A stretch of DNA of 64,000 nt from Entrophospora sp. SA101 (lineage: Eukaryota > Glomeromycota > Glomeromycetes > Entrophosporales > Entrophosporaceae). Under the pieces are notes generated by a model that saw only the letters and a program-made list of their open reading frames with translations, was not told where the DNA came from and did no database searches. Position 1 is the stretch's first letter. Each line of letters begins with the position of its first letter. This document shows, in pieces, positions 19,890-29,713 of this stretch. The translations under genes were made by a program, and so were the position numbers. The stretch spans positions 29,406-93,405 of the forward strand of contig CAUDNR010000890.1 in the NCBI GenBank assembly GCA_958430865.1, in the 5' to 3' direction.

Positions 19890-21134
19890 ATGAATTGAAA
19901 AACTATAATAGTAAGGGAGAATGATGAGTTAAGTCTTAAAAATAATCAATTCACTTTAATTGATAAAAAAGAAAAAAATAAATTACAATTTTCACTTGCC
20001 GACCTTAACTGTATAATTCTCGAAAATAGTCACTCTCGCATAACTAGTCATTTACTAAGTAAATTAGCCGAAAATAATATTTCTTTAATAGTAACTAATG
20101 AAAAATATGACCCAACCGGTTTACTTATCAGTTTAAATCAACACTTTTCTCCTCTAAGTGTTTTTCGAAAGCAGTTGAAAATGAATCAGAGATTTAAGGA
20201 TTTGCTGTGAAAAAAGATCATTCAAAAGAAAATTGAGAATAGTCATTTAGTTCTAGAACAGAAAGGTCCAAAAGAAGATTTGAAGTGAATTAAAAACCAG
20301 TTGAAAAAGGTTGAGAATGGGGACAAAACTAATCGGGAAGGGGCAGTAGCCAAATATTTTTTCCGAAAGCTGTATGGTGCGAAATTTGTTCGTTTTGCTG
20401 ATGACAACATTAATGGTGCACTAAATTATGGCTACAAGATTTTAACTAGTGCTCTTTCGAGAACTATTACTAGTTATGGTCTAAATGACCACTTAGGAAT
20501 AAAGCACTGTGGACCGACTAATTGATTTAATTTAAGTAGTGATTTTATTGAGCCTTTGCGACCAATTATTGATTATTGAGCAATCACTAACCTTTCAATA
20601 TTAGAAAAAGAAAATAAATCGTCCTCTCAAATTAGGGAGGAAATAACAAAAATCCTATATTATCCAGTCAAAATTAACAATATAAAGACAAAACTTTATA
20701 TAGCAATTGATATTATGATTAAATCTTTTATTTCTTGCCTGAAAGAAAATAGCACTAGTAAAATAAAACTTCCTACTTTGATTACCAAAAACTGGAAAAT
20801 GGAGAAAAAAGATAGGTGCTGGCAAATGAGAATAATAGTTTTATATGACTTGCCAACCTTAACTAAGGAAAATCGCAAATCTTTTCGCTATTTTCATAAA
20901 TATCTGCTTAGAAGTGGTTATTATATGCTTCAATTTTCAGTTTATGCCAAACTTTGTCATACTTTTGATTATGCCCAAGAATCCGCCCAAAAGTTAGAGA
21001 AAAATTGTCCCAAAATAGGAAATGTTAGATATTTTTTGATAACCGAAAAGCAATTTCGCGATATGAAAATGGTGGTGGGAAAAGAAACTGAGCAAGAAAA
21101 AGTTAAAAACATTAATCACTTAGAGGTTTTATAA
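19890..21134 (+). CDS. cas1-cas2: Cas1-Cas2 in one continuous frame (type II)
   Basis: Cas1 and Cas2 form the integrase that inserts new CRISPR spacers. The Cas1 part has metal ligands E150 (NREGAVAKYF), H206 (LGIKHCGPTN) and E221 (DFIEPLRP), the same spacing as in Streptococcus pyogenes Cas1. The frame then runs without a stop into Cas2, with the ATG at 20826 (MRIIVLYDLPTLTKENRKSF), SGYYMLQFSVYAK and LITEKQFRDMKM. The total is 414 residues. Ribosomes may also start at internal ATGs (20799 or 20826). No cas9 or csn2 is present in the window. Several TGA-Trp codons show that the gene is adapted to code 4. Confidence 0.85.
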
Positions 21135-21170
21135 TTTTAAAAAATTTATTTCGCAATTGTTTTTTTTAAT

Positions 21171-21551
21171 TTATTCAGACTCAAAAATTTGAAGTCTTTT
21201 AAAATCTTCTATTAAAAATCTTTTTCGCTTTTCTATCAAATCATGTATATCTTCTCTTTCAGTCCAGTTTTCTTCTTCAAGGTTTATCAAACAATTATCC
21301 GCTAGTTCCTTATAAATCAATCTTTTTTGCTCTCATGGGAGCAAGGGATGCTCATCTTTTACTTTTATTAAAGTTAGATTTCCCAAAGAATTTTTGCTCT
21401 CCCTAATTTCCTCAATTTCGGAATTTTGTGACACCAGTCACCTTACCTCATAATCAAACAGGTCTATTTTTAACCCTTGGTTCCTAATCTTTTCTTGATA
21501 ATAAGTCGACAAATTAAAGACTACTTGAGTTGTTAGTAAAGTTTTTAGCAT
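21171..21551 (-). CDS. Hypothetical protein next to cas1-cas2
   Basis: The product is 126 residues, helical and charged (MLKTLLTTQVVFNLSTYYQE to RLQIFESE). It is convergent with the cas gene. Length and sequence do not fit Csn2 (about 220 residues). I do not recognise the family. Confidence 0.55.
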
Positions 21552-21576
21552 TGGTCCATTGTATAAAATTAATATT

Positions 21577-21849
21577 ATGGTAAATCAAAGAATAAAAGCA
21601 ACTTTAAGTATTACTGTTAATCCTCATTTGTATCAACGGCTAAAAGAAGAAATTGGCAACCGTCAAATTAGCAGGTTTGTGGAAAAGACCATTGCTAAGG
21701 AACTAAATGAATACGATGGTAAATTAGAACAAGAGCAAAAAAGATTTCAGCAAAAATTAATTGATGGTTATAAGAGGTCAGCCCGCAGTAAAGCCTTAAA
21801 AAAGGAAAATAAAATCTGAGATGAAGTGGCAGGAGAAGCAATAAAATAA
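21577..21849 (+). CDS. Antitoxin of a MazEF-like pair (ribbon-helix-helix type)
   Basis: The product is 90 residues. An N-terminal ribbon-helix-helix-like segment (TLSITVNPHLYQRLKEEIGN) is followed by a charged helix. Its stop codon overlaps the ATG of the following MazF-like fragment (TAATG), the usual arrangement of antitoxin and toxin genes. It would autoregulate the operon and neutralise the partner, but the partner is truncated here. Confidence 0.6.
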
Positions 21850-21977
21850 TGAGTGGGAAAATTCCTAAGCAAGGCGAAATCTGACTAGCCGACTTTAACC
21901 GCAAAAAGGAGAAGGAACAAAGCAAAATCCGTCCGGTTCTAATATTGAGTAATAATTGGCAAAACCAAAGAGATTAA
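21849..21977 (+). pseudogene. MazF/PemK-type toxin, N-terminal fragment only
   Basis: Only 42 residues remain. The MazF hallmark GEIWLADFN and the RPVLILSN strand are clear, then a TAA follows. The rest of the domain, including its later active-site positions, is missing because the sequence changes to a restriction-enzyme remnant. It is not expected to be an active endoribonuclease. Confidence 0.6.
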
Positions 21978-22296
21978 AAAGTGGGTTAGACTTTTGAGAT
22001 GAGGAGATGAAATTTATATTCTGTATGGCAAAAACCAAAGACACTATTTTCCGGATTTTTTAGTAATAGATGAAAATGATATTCACTGACTAGCAGAAAT
22101 TAAAGATGACAATAATCCTAATCCGGAAATAGAAGAGAAAAATCAAGCCACCAAAGAATGGCTAAATGCCTTAAATTTAGACTTAGGAGAAGAGGAAAGA
22201 AAAATTAAAAAATGAAGATTTTTGTTTATTACTAAGGGAGATATGAGTAAATCGCATGAAAATTGGAATGTGTTGAAAGAAATTTGCAGGGTTTAA
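21961..22296 (+). pseudogene. C-terminal remnant of a type III restriction enzyme (Res) or similar nuclease
   Basis: An open frame without a start codon shows QRHYFPDFLVIDENDIHWL followed by AEIKDD. This is the pattern YxPDF...AEIK of the PD-(D/E)XK endonuclease domain at the end of type III Res subunits. The helicase part is absent. It abuts the truncated mazF, so a deletion or recombination joined the two. Confidence 0.5.
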
Positions 22297-22406
22297 AAGC
22301 ACGTGAGAGATTTTAACTAGCGAGTTCCTTTGTAATTTGGGAAATTTTCTGTATTCAAATCAGAACCTTAAAAAAATATTATTATAGATACAATAATTAT
22401 TCATTT

Positions 22407-24065
22407 ATGAAAGATAGAAGCAAGTGAAGGGTAAGAAAAAAAATAAAAGACTTTCGCAATTTAAAAAATATTGAATTTGAGTTTATAAAAGGAGGTATAA
22501 CGATAATTGTTGGAGAAAACAATGTTGGTAAAACAAATTTATTGGACTATATATATGATGAAAATGAAGAATGAGATCATTTCGAAGCAAGTGATTACAA
22601 AACCAAATTTTTTCAAGGGATAGACCAAAGATTACCTGAATTCCGAAAGAGTACATCTTTACTAGACTTATTTTCTCCAGATTCATCATTTAGTTCGCAT
22701 TCGAGTCATCTAAGTTTTCGGTTAAGGTCAGTTTCTCCATCTCCTCTACTCGCCATCAAAACTATATTTCACCATTCAAATCCCGCTTACAAAAAAAGGG
22801 AATCTGAGGGAAGTATGACTTTATTTTATAAAATATACTACTTTGATTTAACAACCAGCACTTCATTTTTGTCTAAAAAGGAAGGATTTAAAATTGAAAA
22901 AGTAAAAACTCGTGACTACGAGTTGCTTTACGGAAAAGAAAACGAAGAAGGACTCAACCATGATCATTTTATAAGAGAAGCTAACAAGGGGGGATCAAGC
23001 GAAACTAGTTCATGAGTTCCAGATTATGGTCCTGAAGATGGCTTTATTAGGCATGAAGAAGCCGGACTCGTCACCTATAGAGGATTTAATAAAGATATTT
23101 GTCATTCTCTAAATAAAATGGGATCAGGTTATTTAAAATACAAGACCTTAGAATCTCTGGTGGAGGATATAGGTGTTGGATATGAGATTAATAGAAGCGG
23201 CATTCCAAGATCATGTTTCCCGACCGAAATTAAATCAACAATTTTGCTAATTGACGAGCCTGAATTGTTCCTCCATCCTTCTTTAATTGCTGATCTAGCA
23301 AGTTTGATTAAAAGAGCCGCCAAGAATGGCGTTACAGTAATTTTCACCACTCATTCACCAGACTTTTTAGGACATTTTATTGAAGATTTATCTAGCGAAG
23401 AAAATAATGTTGATTTAATTATGATCCAAAGGGATGAAAATAATTTCAATTTGAAAAAACCTTTGCACTTTCAGAAAATCATAAAAGAGATTATTGATTC
23501 TGATGTCAAAGGTAATATAGAGATTATTGAGAAAAAAATAAAAAAAGGTTATGAAGAATTTGCTGACAAGAAAAGAGAAAATGTCAATGCTCCTAACTTT
23601 TATTCAAGTAAATGAAAAAGATTATTCAATAAAGAAACCTTAAGAATTTTTTTCGGCAAGAAAGTACTTTTTGTAGAAGGAATGTCAGATTACATTTTGT
23701 TCAATAACCTTTTGAGAAAGGAATTATATGAGGAATTAAAGGAGATTGAAGTAATTCCTATTTTTGGCAAATGACATTATATTTTCTTCAACGAACTGGC
23801 TAAAGAATTGAATTTGAATTATTGATTTTTATTAGATGATGATCGAAATTTAGACGAAAAAGGAAATCTAAAAAATAAATTTGAGAGCAACAGGCACGAA
23901 AAATTTTGGAGAAAATATGGGGAGGGAAAAATTAAAGATAAAAAAGGAGAAATTCTCCATAGTAAGGAATACAACATTATCAGCAGAGCTAAAGAAGCCC
24001 TCGACAACTTGAAAAAAAACGATTCTGCCAAACTTAGTGAATTAAAAAAGTATTTAATTTTTTAA
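22407..24065 (+). CDS. OLD-family ATPase/TOPRIM nuclease
   Basis: The product is 552 residues. An ABC-type ATPase core carries Walker A GENNVGKTN at about 37, Walker B STILLIDEPELFLHP at about 280 and FTTHSPDFL after it. A TOPRIM domain follows: VLFVEGMSDYILFN at about 423 and FLLDDDRNLDE at about 475. This is the OLD (overcoming lysogenization defect) architecture, in which ATP hydrolysis controls a metal-dependent nuclease, often in phage defence. No GajB-type helicase follows, so it resembles stand-alone OLD proteins. Confidence 0.85.
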
Positions 24066-24090
24066 AATAGTGAACTCTAGTTAGTATATC

Positions 24091-24480
24091 ATGCCCAAAT
24101 ACATTCTAAATAATAAGTTAGATATTGAACCCTTAGTATCCGCTCGCAATTTCCTCCACAAGGCTCTCCGAGAGGCCCAAAGCGAGTTGGAAATTGCCGG
24201 CACTATTCAGACCTTTGAAGTTAGTTACGAACTGGCTTATAAAACTTGTCGAAAAATACTTAGTTTACGTGGAACTCATGTTTATACGGCCAAAGAAGTT
24301 TTTCGCATAACTGGTTTAGAAGGGCTAATTCCTAATACTGAACCTTGGTTTGACTATGTCGACAAAAGAAATATTACTGTTCATGAGTATTATGAGAAAA
24401 TAATGGAAGAAGTTTATCCTATCTTGCCCCAATTCTTAAAAAATCTTGACCTACTAATTAAAAATTTGAAAAAACTTTAA
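24091..24480 (+). CDS. HEPN-domain protein of a HEPN-MNT pair
   Basis: The product is 129 residues of the HI0074-type nucleotidyltransferase substrate-binding family. The motif R-x4-H is seen in KRNITVHEYY near residue 92, the catalytic signature of HEPN ribonucleases. It lies 4 nt before the MNT gene. In HepT/MntA systems the nucleotidyltransferase neutralises the HEPN RNase. Confidence 0.8.
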   Translation: MPKYILNNKLDIEPLVSARNFLHKALREAQSELEIAGTIQTFEVSYELAYKTCRKILSLRGTHVYTAKEVFRITGLEGLIPNTEPWFDYVDKRNITVHEYYEKIMEEVYPILPQFLKNLDLLIKNLKKL

Positions 24481-24484
24481 TGTT

Positions 24485-24826
24485 ATGTTGCAATTAGAGA
24501 AAATACATTGACAAATAATTCAGCAAATACTAAGCAAGTATCCGTATACTTTTTACGCCTACGGTTCAAGGGCAAAGGGTAATGCTTGAAGGTTGTCGGA
24601 TTTAGACCTTTGCTATTATGATAATATTCCTAGTAGCGTTATTTGTGAAATGCGAGAGGAATTCGAACAATCAAACTTACCTTTTATGGTGGAGTTAGTC
24701 AATTGAAAACATATGCGTCCCACCTTTCAAAAAAATATTGAAAGAGACCTAATTCTCATTTCTACTCCTAACTTTTTTCAAGATACGAAAAAGCCCTCCT
24801 TAAAAATAAAAATACAAAATCAGTAA
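24485..24826 (+). CDS. Minimal nucleotidyltransferase (MNT), antitoxin-like
   Basis: The product is 113 residues. The pol-beta NTase signature is clear: YAYGSRAKGNAW followed by LSDLDLCYYD. In characterised pairs the MNT AMPylates the HEPN partner. Three TGA codons are read as Trp. A further short frame (24797-24928, PKPKKNESDITVFLFIEGNY) after it looks like a fragment of another gene. Confidence 0.8.
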
Positions 24827-24954
24827 GTGAACTTGGTTTCCCAAAACCTAAAAAAAATGAATCTGATATTACTGTTTTTCTCTTTATTGAAGGAAATTAT
24901 TATAGCAAGCATGACTGTTACTCTTAAACTACACTTAGAAAAATTATATTATAA

Positions 24955-26583
24955 ATGACGATTATTGCTCGACTAAATGCCAAAAAATTAGAGTTGGAAA
25001 ATAGGTTAACCGGACAAAGTAATTGGGGAAGTCAAGGAAAAGAAATATTGCAATATAAAATTGAGAAATTAAATGAATTAATTACCGCTTACGGTTCAAC
25101 CACTTTGCCAGTGTCTTTGACAAATGCTCGACAAATACTTGACCAGCAAGTAGGATTTGAAGAGCAAAAGAAAAAAGGTCTTGGAAAGTCTGGAGGTAAT
25201 GGAACACTGAGAGCAACGCGGTGTTAGACAAGGTCCTCTAATTTCATGCCTAGTCGGACCAGCCGGAATTGGTAAAAGCAGTTTTGCTCAAATCTTGGCT
25301 CAGGCTTTAGGAAAAAGTTTTTTTAATGTCTCATTAGGCGGATTATCAGAGCCTTCGGTTCTTATCGGAAGTGAAGCCAGTTCACCAGCAAACAATATGG
25401 GGCAATTAGCCCGAGCCTTGGTCGAAAGCAAAACCCCCAACCCCTTAATTTTGTTGGACGAAATCGATAAAACCGGTTCTTCTTTTAAAACTGCTATTCA
25501 CAATTGCCTATTGAATATTTTGGACCCGGTCCAGAACCAAGAAATTTTGGATTATTACTTAGAGGTTAAATTGGACTTTTCCCAAATAACTTTCGTTCTT
25601 ACTGCTAACGACCTAAAAAAAATCCCCGATTTAGATTCTTTGCGTTCCCGCCTGTTAATTGTTGAATTAACGCCATTGAGCAAAAAAAAGAAATCGCTCA
25701 GAAAATTATTGAAAAATGGTTTGCGGAAAACGGAACTCTTAACCGAAATAATTTTGAGATTACTCCCGCTGCCTTAGAAACCATAATTAATAAAACTCAA
25801 GAAAAAGGCGTCCGCCAATTAAAAATGGCACTCAATAGTATTTTTGACTATTGTCTTTTACAATGGGCGAGAGAAGCAAGGTCAGCTGGGACAGAAAGCA
25901 AAATAAATATTGATTCTGATTTAGTAAACGAAATTATCCCTCATGATTTTCCTAATATTGACCAAGGGGACGACCCAGACCAAGAAAACGATAAAGAGCA
26001 ATTAAAAAATCTCCGCAAAGAATTAAAAGCACTTGGCGGAGAAAAAGATAAGCAATTAAAAGCAATTAAATTATATGGTTTGTATATATTGCGGCAAAAT
26101 AAAGAGAGATTTGACGCTGTAGAGCAAAAAAAATATGAGGAAAGAATAAGGGCGGCTACTTCGTGGGAAGAAATTGAAATTATTAGTAAAGAAATTTGAC
26201 AGAAAATCAAACTTATCCCCAGGGGGAAAGGGGAGGAGAAAGACAAACTAGCGAAATTTGAGCGACAAATAAATAATTTAACAGAACAAATAAGTAAATT
26301 AAAGGAAGGTCGGGATTCTGAAACTCAAAAGCGAAATAAGAAAGAAAAAAACTTACCAGAACCCAAGAAATTTAACTGAGAACTCAAAGTTAACATTCTA
26401 TTTTTTGTGCTTATCGCTATCTTGGTTATTTGAGGAATTTATGGAATATTTAGGTTAAGTATTTTTCTCAAAGGCAAAAAAAAAAAAAAAAAAAACAAGT
26501 TTATAAAATATAATAATAGTTGATTTTCGCTTGACGGCACGTTGGGTCAGCTTTCCGCACCTGTCACTTTTTGGGAAAATTAA
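24955..26583 (+). pseudogene. Lon-type AAA+ module with C-terminal membrane anchor, two frameshifts
   Basis: After an 80-residue helical start the Lon AAA+ core is plain: Walker A GPAGIGKSS, NVSLGGLSEPSVLIGS, Walker B LILLDEIDKTGSSF, NILDPVQNQEILDYYLEV, sensor 1 FVLTANDL, arginine finger LRSRL and sensor 2 KGVRQLKMAL. The protease domain is absent. Instead there is a coiled coil and one membrane helix (ILFFVLIAILVIWGIYG) before a lysine run from an A20 tract. One extra base near 25176 and one missing base near 25680 put the P-loop region in another frame. It is complementary to the protease module at 15166. Confidence 0.65.
26476..26495 (+). repeat. A20 tract near the 3' end of the Lon-type AAA+ gene
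   Basis: Twenty A encode a lysine run just after the membrane helix. The reading frame downstream depends on tract length; in the present frame it ends at 26583. Confidence 0.7.
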
Positions 26584-26726
26584 GAAGTTACTTTTGGTAT
26601 TATCTCTATTGCTTGCTACTAATATATTATAATAAATAATATCGGTAGTTAAAATTTTTCTTTTCTAACTATTCCAAAGTTAAAAAGTTTTTACGTTATT
26701 AAATTAAAATAGAATATATTACTTAC

Positions 26727-27077
26727 ATGTCAAAAAAAAAAGAAAATTGTCGTTATGAATTGCTCTGCCTTTTAAGCAAAAAAGATAAAGTTAAATATGA
26801 AAAATTAGTTAATAACATGAAAATCTTGTTGGGAGAAAAAAATATTGAAAAGATAGAAGAAAAAGATTGAAAACCGACCTATAAAATAAATAAATTAGAA
26901 GAAAGTCAGTATTTATTGGTTTATTTCTTTTCTCCCCGTGACAAGGCTCGCGAATTAGAGAAAAATATTTTACAAGTAACTCCGCCCGAACTACTTAACC
27001 GTTATACCTTGCTCAATTTAGAAAAAGAAAAAAGGATTAAAATTAGATTAAGAAAGGAAAATGCTGAACAAAATTAA
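26727..27077 (+). CDS. rpsF: Ribosomal protein S6
   Basis: The product is 116 residues. RYELLCLLSKKD opens it, and YLLVYFFSPRDKARELEKNI follows the S6 beta-alpha fold. It overlaps ssb by 17 nt, in the conserved order rpsF-ssb-rpsR. Confidence 0.9.
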
Positions 27078-27765
27078 AGTAATTGGCAAGGTTTCACCGA
27101 TTAAAATTAGGGAAAATCTCGATCAAAAAAAAGAAAAAATTACAGTCTATTTTAGTTTGCTTGTTCCGGCACCTAGCCGTTCTTTAACTATTTTACGTTG
27201 CGTTGCTCAAGGAGAAAAAGCCGAAAAACTAGAAAAAGAAATCAAGGGTGAAGAAATAATAGAAATCAAGGGTTATCTCCGAAATGAAAAACAAGGACGG
27301 CAGGTATTAATAAAAGTCTTAGATTTTACTAAACTAGACATAGACTTCGCAAATATCGATATTAATCATTCTAATCAAGTTCAACTGTTAGGAAAAATAA
27401 TTACTGATTTAATCCCGCGTCAAAATAATAACGGTAAGGTTCAAGTGGTTTCTTTTAGACTTCTTGTTCAACAGAAAGGAGATGAACGGTCAATTTACTT
27501 TTGCCGAATCCACGGAGAATTAATCCCCGAAGCCACCAGCCAGTTAAAAAAAGGTGACATAGTTTTATTAAAAGGATTTTTACAAACAGCCAAAATAACT
27601 CCGGGGGAGGAAAAAGAAAATGGAGAAAAAGAGGAAATTACCCGAATTTCTTCGATTATTTGCTACGCTTTTGCCTTGCTCTATAACGAATCAATTGAAT
27701 TAAACTGGGTTACTAGAAAAGTAGAACAAGTCGATTTTAATAAACCCAAAGAAGATAATAATTAA
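27061..27765 (+). CDS. ssb: Single-stranded DNA-binding protein with two OB-like domains
   Basis: It sits in the ssb position between rpsF and rpsR. The product is 234 residues, and two consecutive OB-like units are apparent: MLNKIKVIGKV...RSLTILRCVAQGEKAE and NQVQLLGKIITDL...SIYFCRIHGELIPE. Ordinary SSBs have one OB fold and an acidic tail tip (DDIPF-like), which is absent here. If both folds bind DNA, the protein would act as a dimer rather than a tetramer; this is inference. Confidence 0.75.
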   Translation: MLNKIKVIGKVSPIKIRENLDQKKEKITVYFSLLVPAPSRSLTILRCVAQGEKAEKLEKEIKGEEIIEIKGYLRNEKQGRQVLIKVLDFTKLDIDFANIDINHSNQVQLLGKIITDLIPRQNNNGKVQVVSFRLLVQQKGDERSIYFCRIHGELIPEATSQLKKGDIVLLKGFLQTAKITPGEEKENGEKEEITRISSIICYAFALLYNESIELNWVTRKVEQVDFNKPKEDNN

Positions 27766-27773
27766 ATATAAAA

Positions 27774-28025
27774 ATGGTTAAATTTAATAAATCTAAATTC
27801 GAAAAAAAAATTAGTCCTCGCACCGATTACTTTTTTCAGGAAGGAATTGAGTATATTGATTACAAAGACGTTGTTAGTTTACGGAGGTTTATTAATCGCC
27901 AAGGACGAATTATTCCTCAGTCATATAGCAAATTAACTACCAAAAACCAACGGCGGGTGGCTACTGCTATCAAAAGAGCTCGGCAAATGGCTCTTTTGCC
28001 TAATAAAATAGTGGAACAAAACTAA
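27774..28025 (+). CDS. rpsR: Ribosomal protein S18
   Basis: The product is 83 residues. YIDYKDVVSLRRFINRQGRI and KNQRRVATAIKRARQMALLP are the S18 signature. Its C terminus is complete, and the gene ends the rpsF-ssb-rpsR operon. Confidence 0.95.
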   Translation: MVKFNKSKFEKKISPRTDYFFQEGIEYIDYKDVVSLRRFINRQGRIIPQSYSKLTTKNQRRVATAIKRARQMALLPNKIVEQN

Positions 28026-28120
28026 TAAATAGTAAATATATACTAACTTGGTCTTAAAAGTTAAAATTAATATAAGGTCTTGTTAATTACAAAATCAAGC
28101 CTAAGAAAAAAAAGAGAGAA

Positions 28121-29670
28121 ATGGAAACAAAAGAAGCATTAAAAATATTAGGGTTAACCGGAAATCCAACTCCTGAGGAAATTAAGAAAGCCTATCGAAG
28201 ATTATCCTTAAAATGGCACCCAGATAAAAATATTACCAACCGAGAAGAAGCCGAAAAGAAGTTTAAGGAAATAAGTAATGCTTATAAAAAGTTGAACGAA
28301 ATTGGAACAGTAAAAGAGTATGTTTGTATTTGGTGCGATAAAGACTTTAATGAGGACGATATTCCGTGTCATTGTTATCGGTGCGGAAAATCCGCTACGG
28401 TAATTTTTGTAGAAGGAAAAGGAATGGGTATTCACTCATCGTACCCTGGATTTTTCTGTGATGACTGCTTTAGTTCTATCAGCGGCCTTCCTAATTGTCA
28501 AAAATGTGGTAAAAAATGTTATCCTCACTCTTTAAAATGAGCTGGTAATGATTATTGTTCCCAAACTTGTATTGACTCGGTGGGAATAGGAAATAATAAT
28601 TCTGAAGACGGGGAAAATACTTCTCCACCCCCCCCTAACAATACTACTGATAATCAAGGTCGAGACTGGGCTAATATTTCCTTGGATTTTCGTAATGCCC
28701 CCGACCGAATAAGCGAGTGAACTAATCGAGGATTTTCTCATGATAGTTGTAAAGAATGAATTGATATTGGCCTGAAAACTACTGACGCTAATTTCTGTGC
28801 TTGGCTAAGAAGATATTAAACAAGTTGATAGTGAATGAGTTTTAAATAATGGCAATGAAGGACAATTAAGAACCGAATACCAAAATTATAAACCAGAAAA
28901 TAACAACCAAGGTCACGGCAATAATAATAATAATAATAATAATCAAAATTGAGAATGTATAACCCGTTATCAAGGCTTACGAACTTATGTCGATAGTGCC
29001 AATAATGACTTTAATTATTGCTTATTTGCTTCATTAGATAATGAATATATTATTTATATTAGTAACGAACATCCTGTTTTCCTAATAATTTCTCCGAAAA
29101 ATACTCTTGATTATAAAATTTCTTGGAAAGACAAAGATAAAAGAACATTCGAAAAAGGCGATTATGTTGAAATAACAGAAATGCCTGGAACTAATAATCC
29201 TTCGCCTGCTAATAGTAATGGTAATAATAACTCACTGCCTCCTAATATCCCTTCGCCCTCTCTCCCAACCCAAGGAAGGGGAAATAAACCTACTTTGGTT
29301 GTTGATACGCAAAAGATTACTAACTCTTCTTCCTTGGAGAAAGCAAAAAAAGAGGCCAAAATCCAAATTACTGAGTTACTCAAAAGAAATAAGGATATAA
29401 AAATAGACAGTTCTTTATGAGAAGGAAATTCCAGTTGAGAAGAGTATTTAGAAAAGTTAGATAGTAAAGAAAAAATAGCGGCGAAAAGTTGTTAATGAAA
29501 AAAAGCAACAAACCAACCATAAACCTTCTCAAACTAATAATCACAATTTTCCGTGACGAATGACTATTTTTATTGTTTTTTTGCTAAGTTTAACAATAAT
29601 CGGGATTTATTTATTAAAAAAAAGATGAAAAAAGCGGAAAAAGAAGTTGCAAAAACAGATTAAAAATTAA
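28121..29670 (+). pseudogene. J-domain, zinc-ribbon, W-repeat membrane protein with two frameshifts
   Basis: The J domain at 1-65 has the intact HPD (LKWHPDKN), so DnaK stimulation is possible. Cysteine pairs follow (CIWC, CYRCG, CDDC, CQKCGKKC), then the W-repeat module (KEWIDIG, FCAWL), a poly-Asn linker from (AAT)8, a beta-rich segment and a C-terminal helix (FIVFLLSLTIIGIYLL). One extra A near 28810 and one near 29485 each shift the frame, so the product as read stops after about 230 residues. The paralogue at 18372 lacks the first insertion. Confidence 0.6.
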
Positions 29671-29713
29671 ATTCTCTCTGTCAAGAAAGCCAGAAAAAAA
29701 ATTTTTTTTCTTC

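Noticed and set aside
21171..21551. csn2 next to cas1-cas2
   Set aside because: The product is only 126 residues, lies on the opposite strand and shows none of the Csn2 pattern I know.
28121..29670. An insertion sequence causing the breaks in the J-domain gene
   Set aside because: No terminal inverted repeats, target duplication or transposase frame occur; both breaks are single-base changes.
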